Source of the DNA: an uncultured Roseibium sp.
Lineage (GTDB): Bacteria > Pseudomonadota > Alphaproteobacteria > Rhizobiales > Stappiaceae
DNA: 64,000 bases
Assembly (NCBI RefSeq): GCF_947496995.1
Contig: NZ_CANMFD010000001.1
Coordinates: forward strand, 1,236,692-1,300,691
Reading direction: 5' to 3'
Shown: positions 62,920-64,000 of the stretch, in pieces
Position numbering within the stretch: position 1 is the first letter of the stretch
How the letters are laid out: every line of letters begins with the position of its first letter
Position numbers and translations under genes: made by a program
Notes under the pieces: generated by a model
Seen by the model: only the letters and a program-made list of their open reading frames with translations
The model's database searches: none
Told to the model about the DNA's origin: nothing

Positions 62920-64000
62920 TCACTCCCTTTTCAAGACTGCCACTGCTTCAATATGGGGCGAATAGTGGAACTGGTCCACCGGTGTGACGCTTTGCAGCAC
63001 ATAGCCGCCGTCGATCAGGACCTTCAGATCGCGGGCCAGCGTTGCCGGATTGCAGGAGACGGCAACGATTGTTTTGACCTTCGAGATGGCCAGTTGCTCC
63101 GCCTGGGCCTGCGCGCCGGCGCGCGGCGGATCGAAGACCACCGCGTTGAAGGGCTCCAGTTCATCGCGCACGAGCGGGCGGCGGGTAAGGTCGCGGCGCT
63201 CGAAGGTAACCTTCTTCAAGCCCTGCGGCTTGCGCAGCGCCTTGTCGAAGGCGGCCATGGCGGCCGCATCGCCCTCAACCGCATGGACATTGGCTTTCCT
63301 GGCGAGGCGCAGGGCAAAGGTGCCGGCGCCGGAATAGAGATCGGCCACCCGCTTGGCCTTGCCGACGCCCTCCAGGACCAGCCGGGACAGGGCTTCTTCC
63401 GCAGCAACCGTTGCCTGGGTGAAACCGCCCGGTGCGGCCACAAGTCCGATCCCGCCCATGTCGAGCATCGGCGGACGAAACTCGACGATCACTTCACCAT
63501 TGACGGACAGACGGGCGAAACCGAGTTCGGCCGTCTTTTGCGAAAGCATCGGTATCTTGCGGTTGTAGTCCTTGTCGGCCTTGTCGATGGAGACATCCAG
63601 GCCGGCAGTCGTGTTCAGAACCGTCAGGCGCAGCTCACCTTTTTTGGGCAGCACCTGCGCGGCAAGCGCTTTCAGGCCGGGCAGGGCGCTGACAATGGCA
63701 GGGTCGAGGACCGGGCATTCGCTGATATTGACCAGCCGGTGGCTGGCCTTCTCGTGATAGCCGAGCAGCGTATGGTTGCCGGCTCGAGCCGCCGTCAGCA
63801 CGGCACGTCGCCGTCCGCCCGCCGTTGCGGCAATGGTGTCCGCGACCGCAAACTCAATCCCCCGGTCGCGCAGCGCATTGACGACAAGTCCGCGCTTCCA
63901 TTCCAGATAGGGCGCATCAGCCAGATGCTGCAGGGAGCACCCGCCGCAGGCTTCGTAATGCCTGCACACGGGCGGTATCCGGTCCGCGGATGCTGTTTCG
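62920..64000 (-). CDS. 23S rRNA (uracil-5-)-methyltransferase-like protein, RumA/RlmD family (5' truncated)
   Basis: The frame is open to the window edge, so the N-terminal TRAM region lies outside; 360 residues are seen. Just inside, VCRHYEACGGCSLQHL carries the Fe-S cysteines (C-x5-C-x2-C). The methyltransferase domain shows DLYSGAGTFALRLA (motif I), VVFDPPRAGAQAQAE (motif IV), the catalytic cysteine in AVSCNPATLARD and the general-base region DQFHYSPHIEAVAVL. It should form 5-methyluridine in rRNA. The downstream methyltransferase gene follows at once. Confidence 0.92.
   Translation of the reverse strand, partial: ETASADRIPPVCRHYEACGGCSLQHLADAPYLEWKRGLVVNALRDRGIEFAVADTIAATAGGRRRAVLTAARAGNHTLLGYHEKASHRLVNISECPVLDPAIVSALPGLKALAAQVLPKKGELRLTVLNTTAGLDVSIDKADKDYNRKIPMLSQKTAELGFARLSVNGEVIVEFRPPMLDMGGIGLVAAPGGFTQATVAAEEALSRLVLEGVGKAKRVADLYSGAGTFALRLARKANVHAVEGDAAAMAAFDKALRKPQGLKKVTFERRDLTRRPLVRDELEPFNAVVFDPPRAGAQAQAEQLAISKVKTIVAVSCNPATLARDLKVLIDGGYVLQSVTPVDQFHYSPHIEAVAVLKRE

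Noticed and set aside
1..64000. CRISPR array, prophage, transposase or toxin-antitoxin locus
   Set aside because: I saw no regularly spaced repeats, no phage structural or integrase genes and no transposase or typical toxin-antitoxin pair.

Overview
This 64 kb window is a gene-dense chromosomal segment of an alphaproteobacterium. Coding DNA is GC-rich (about 60 percent by eye). The gene set points to the Hyphomicrobiales, probably the Stappiaceae (Roseibium/Labrenzia/Stappia-like): a malic enzyme fused to a phosphotransacetylase-like domain, a split glyQ/glyS, nadABC with a NadQ-type regulator, betaine-lipid genes btaAB, TIGR02301 and several small alphaproteobacterial families. The genus is an inference. 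I see no prophage, insertion sequence, CRISPR array, rRNA or tRNA gene. Two genes run off the ends: the malic enzyme at the left and an RlmD-like methyltransferase at the right.

Layout. 0-5 kb: malic enzyme, secreted PQQ sugar dehydrogenase, DEAD-box helicase. 5-6.4 kb: a 1.4 kb non-coding, partly AT-rich region bounded by strong terminators, with one candidate structured RNA on each strand. 6.4-11.8 kb: ETF-ubiquinone oxidoreductase, uracil-DNA glycosylase, PilZ protein, S49 peptidase. 11.9-22.5 kb: MATE pump, glyQ, LemA, DUF2207 protein, gltS, a GGDEF-EAL protein, glyS. 22.7-28 kb: MFS transporter and nadABC behind a palindromic operator. 28-33.5 kb (mostly minus strand): HupE-like protein, SleB hydrolase, a NadQ-like regulator, a phosphatase, an HD hydrolase and YgfZ. 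33.7-41.3 kb: dihydroorotase, L,D-transpeptidase, btaA-btaB, a ChbG-type deacetylase followed by a decayed btaB fragment, and a beta-CASP nuclease-like protein. 41.4-47.5 kb: small hypotheticals, LysE exporter, Nudix hydrolase, HMCES/YedK-type peptidase, methyltransferase. 48-50.4 kb: a divergent DnaA and a 968 bp non-coding region. 50.4-58.7 kb: FAD-linked dehydrogenase, fabI, histidine phosphatase, DUF3095 protein, a GGDEF-EAL protein with a degenerate GGDEF motif, aroC. 58.8-64 kb: dienelactone hydrolase, a membrane protein, an HTH-RibB fusion, two methyltransferases.

How genes work together. nadA, nadB and nadC make nicotinate mononucleotide from aspartate. They are probably controlled by the NadQ-like protein encoded about 5 kb away, through the palindrome that overlaps the nadA promoter. 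BtaA and BtaB make the phosphorus-free betaine lipid DGTS; a weak Pho-box-like site lies upstream. fabI, the histidine phosphatase and aroC form a familiar neighbourhood that here is interrupted by a cyclase-like DUF3095 gene convergent with a GGDEF-EAL gene.

The most unusual item is the DnaA-like protein. Its DNA-binding domain, Walker B and sensor II look normal, but both box VII arginines, including the arginine finger, are replaced and the P-loop is altered. It also lacks the usual rpsT-dnaA setting, so it may be a paralog rather than the main initiator.
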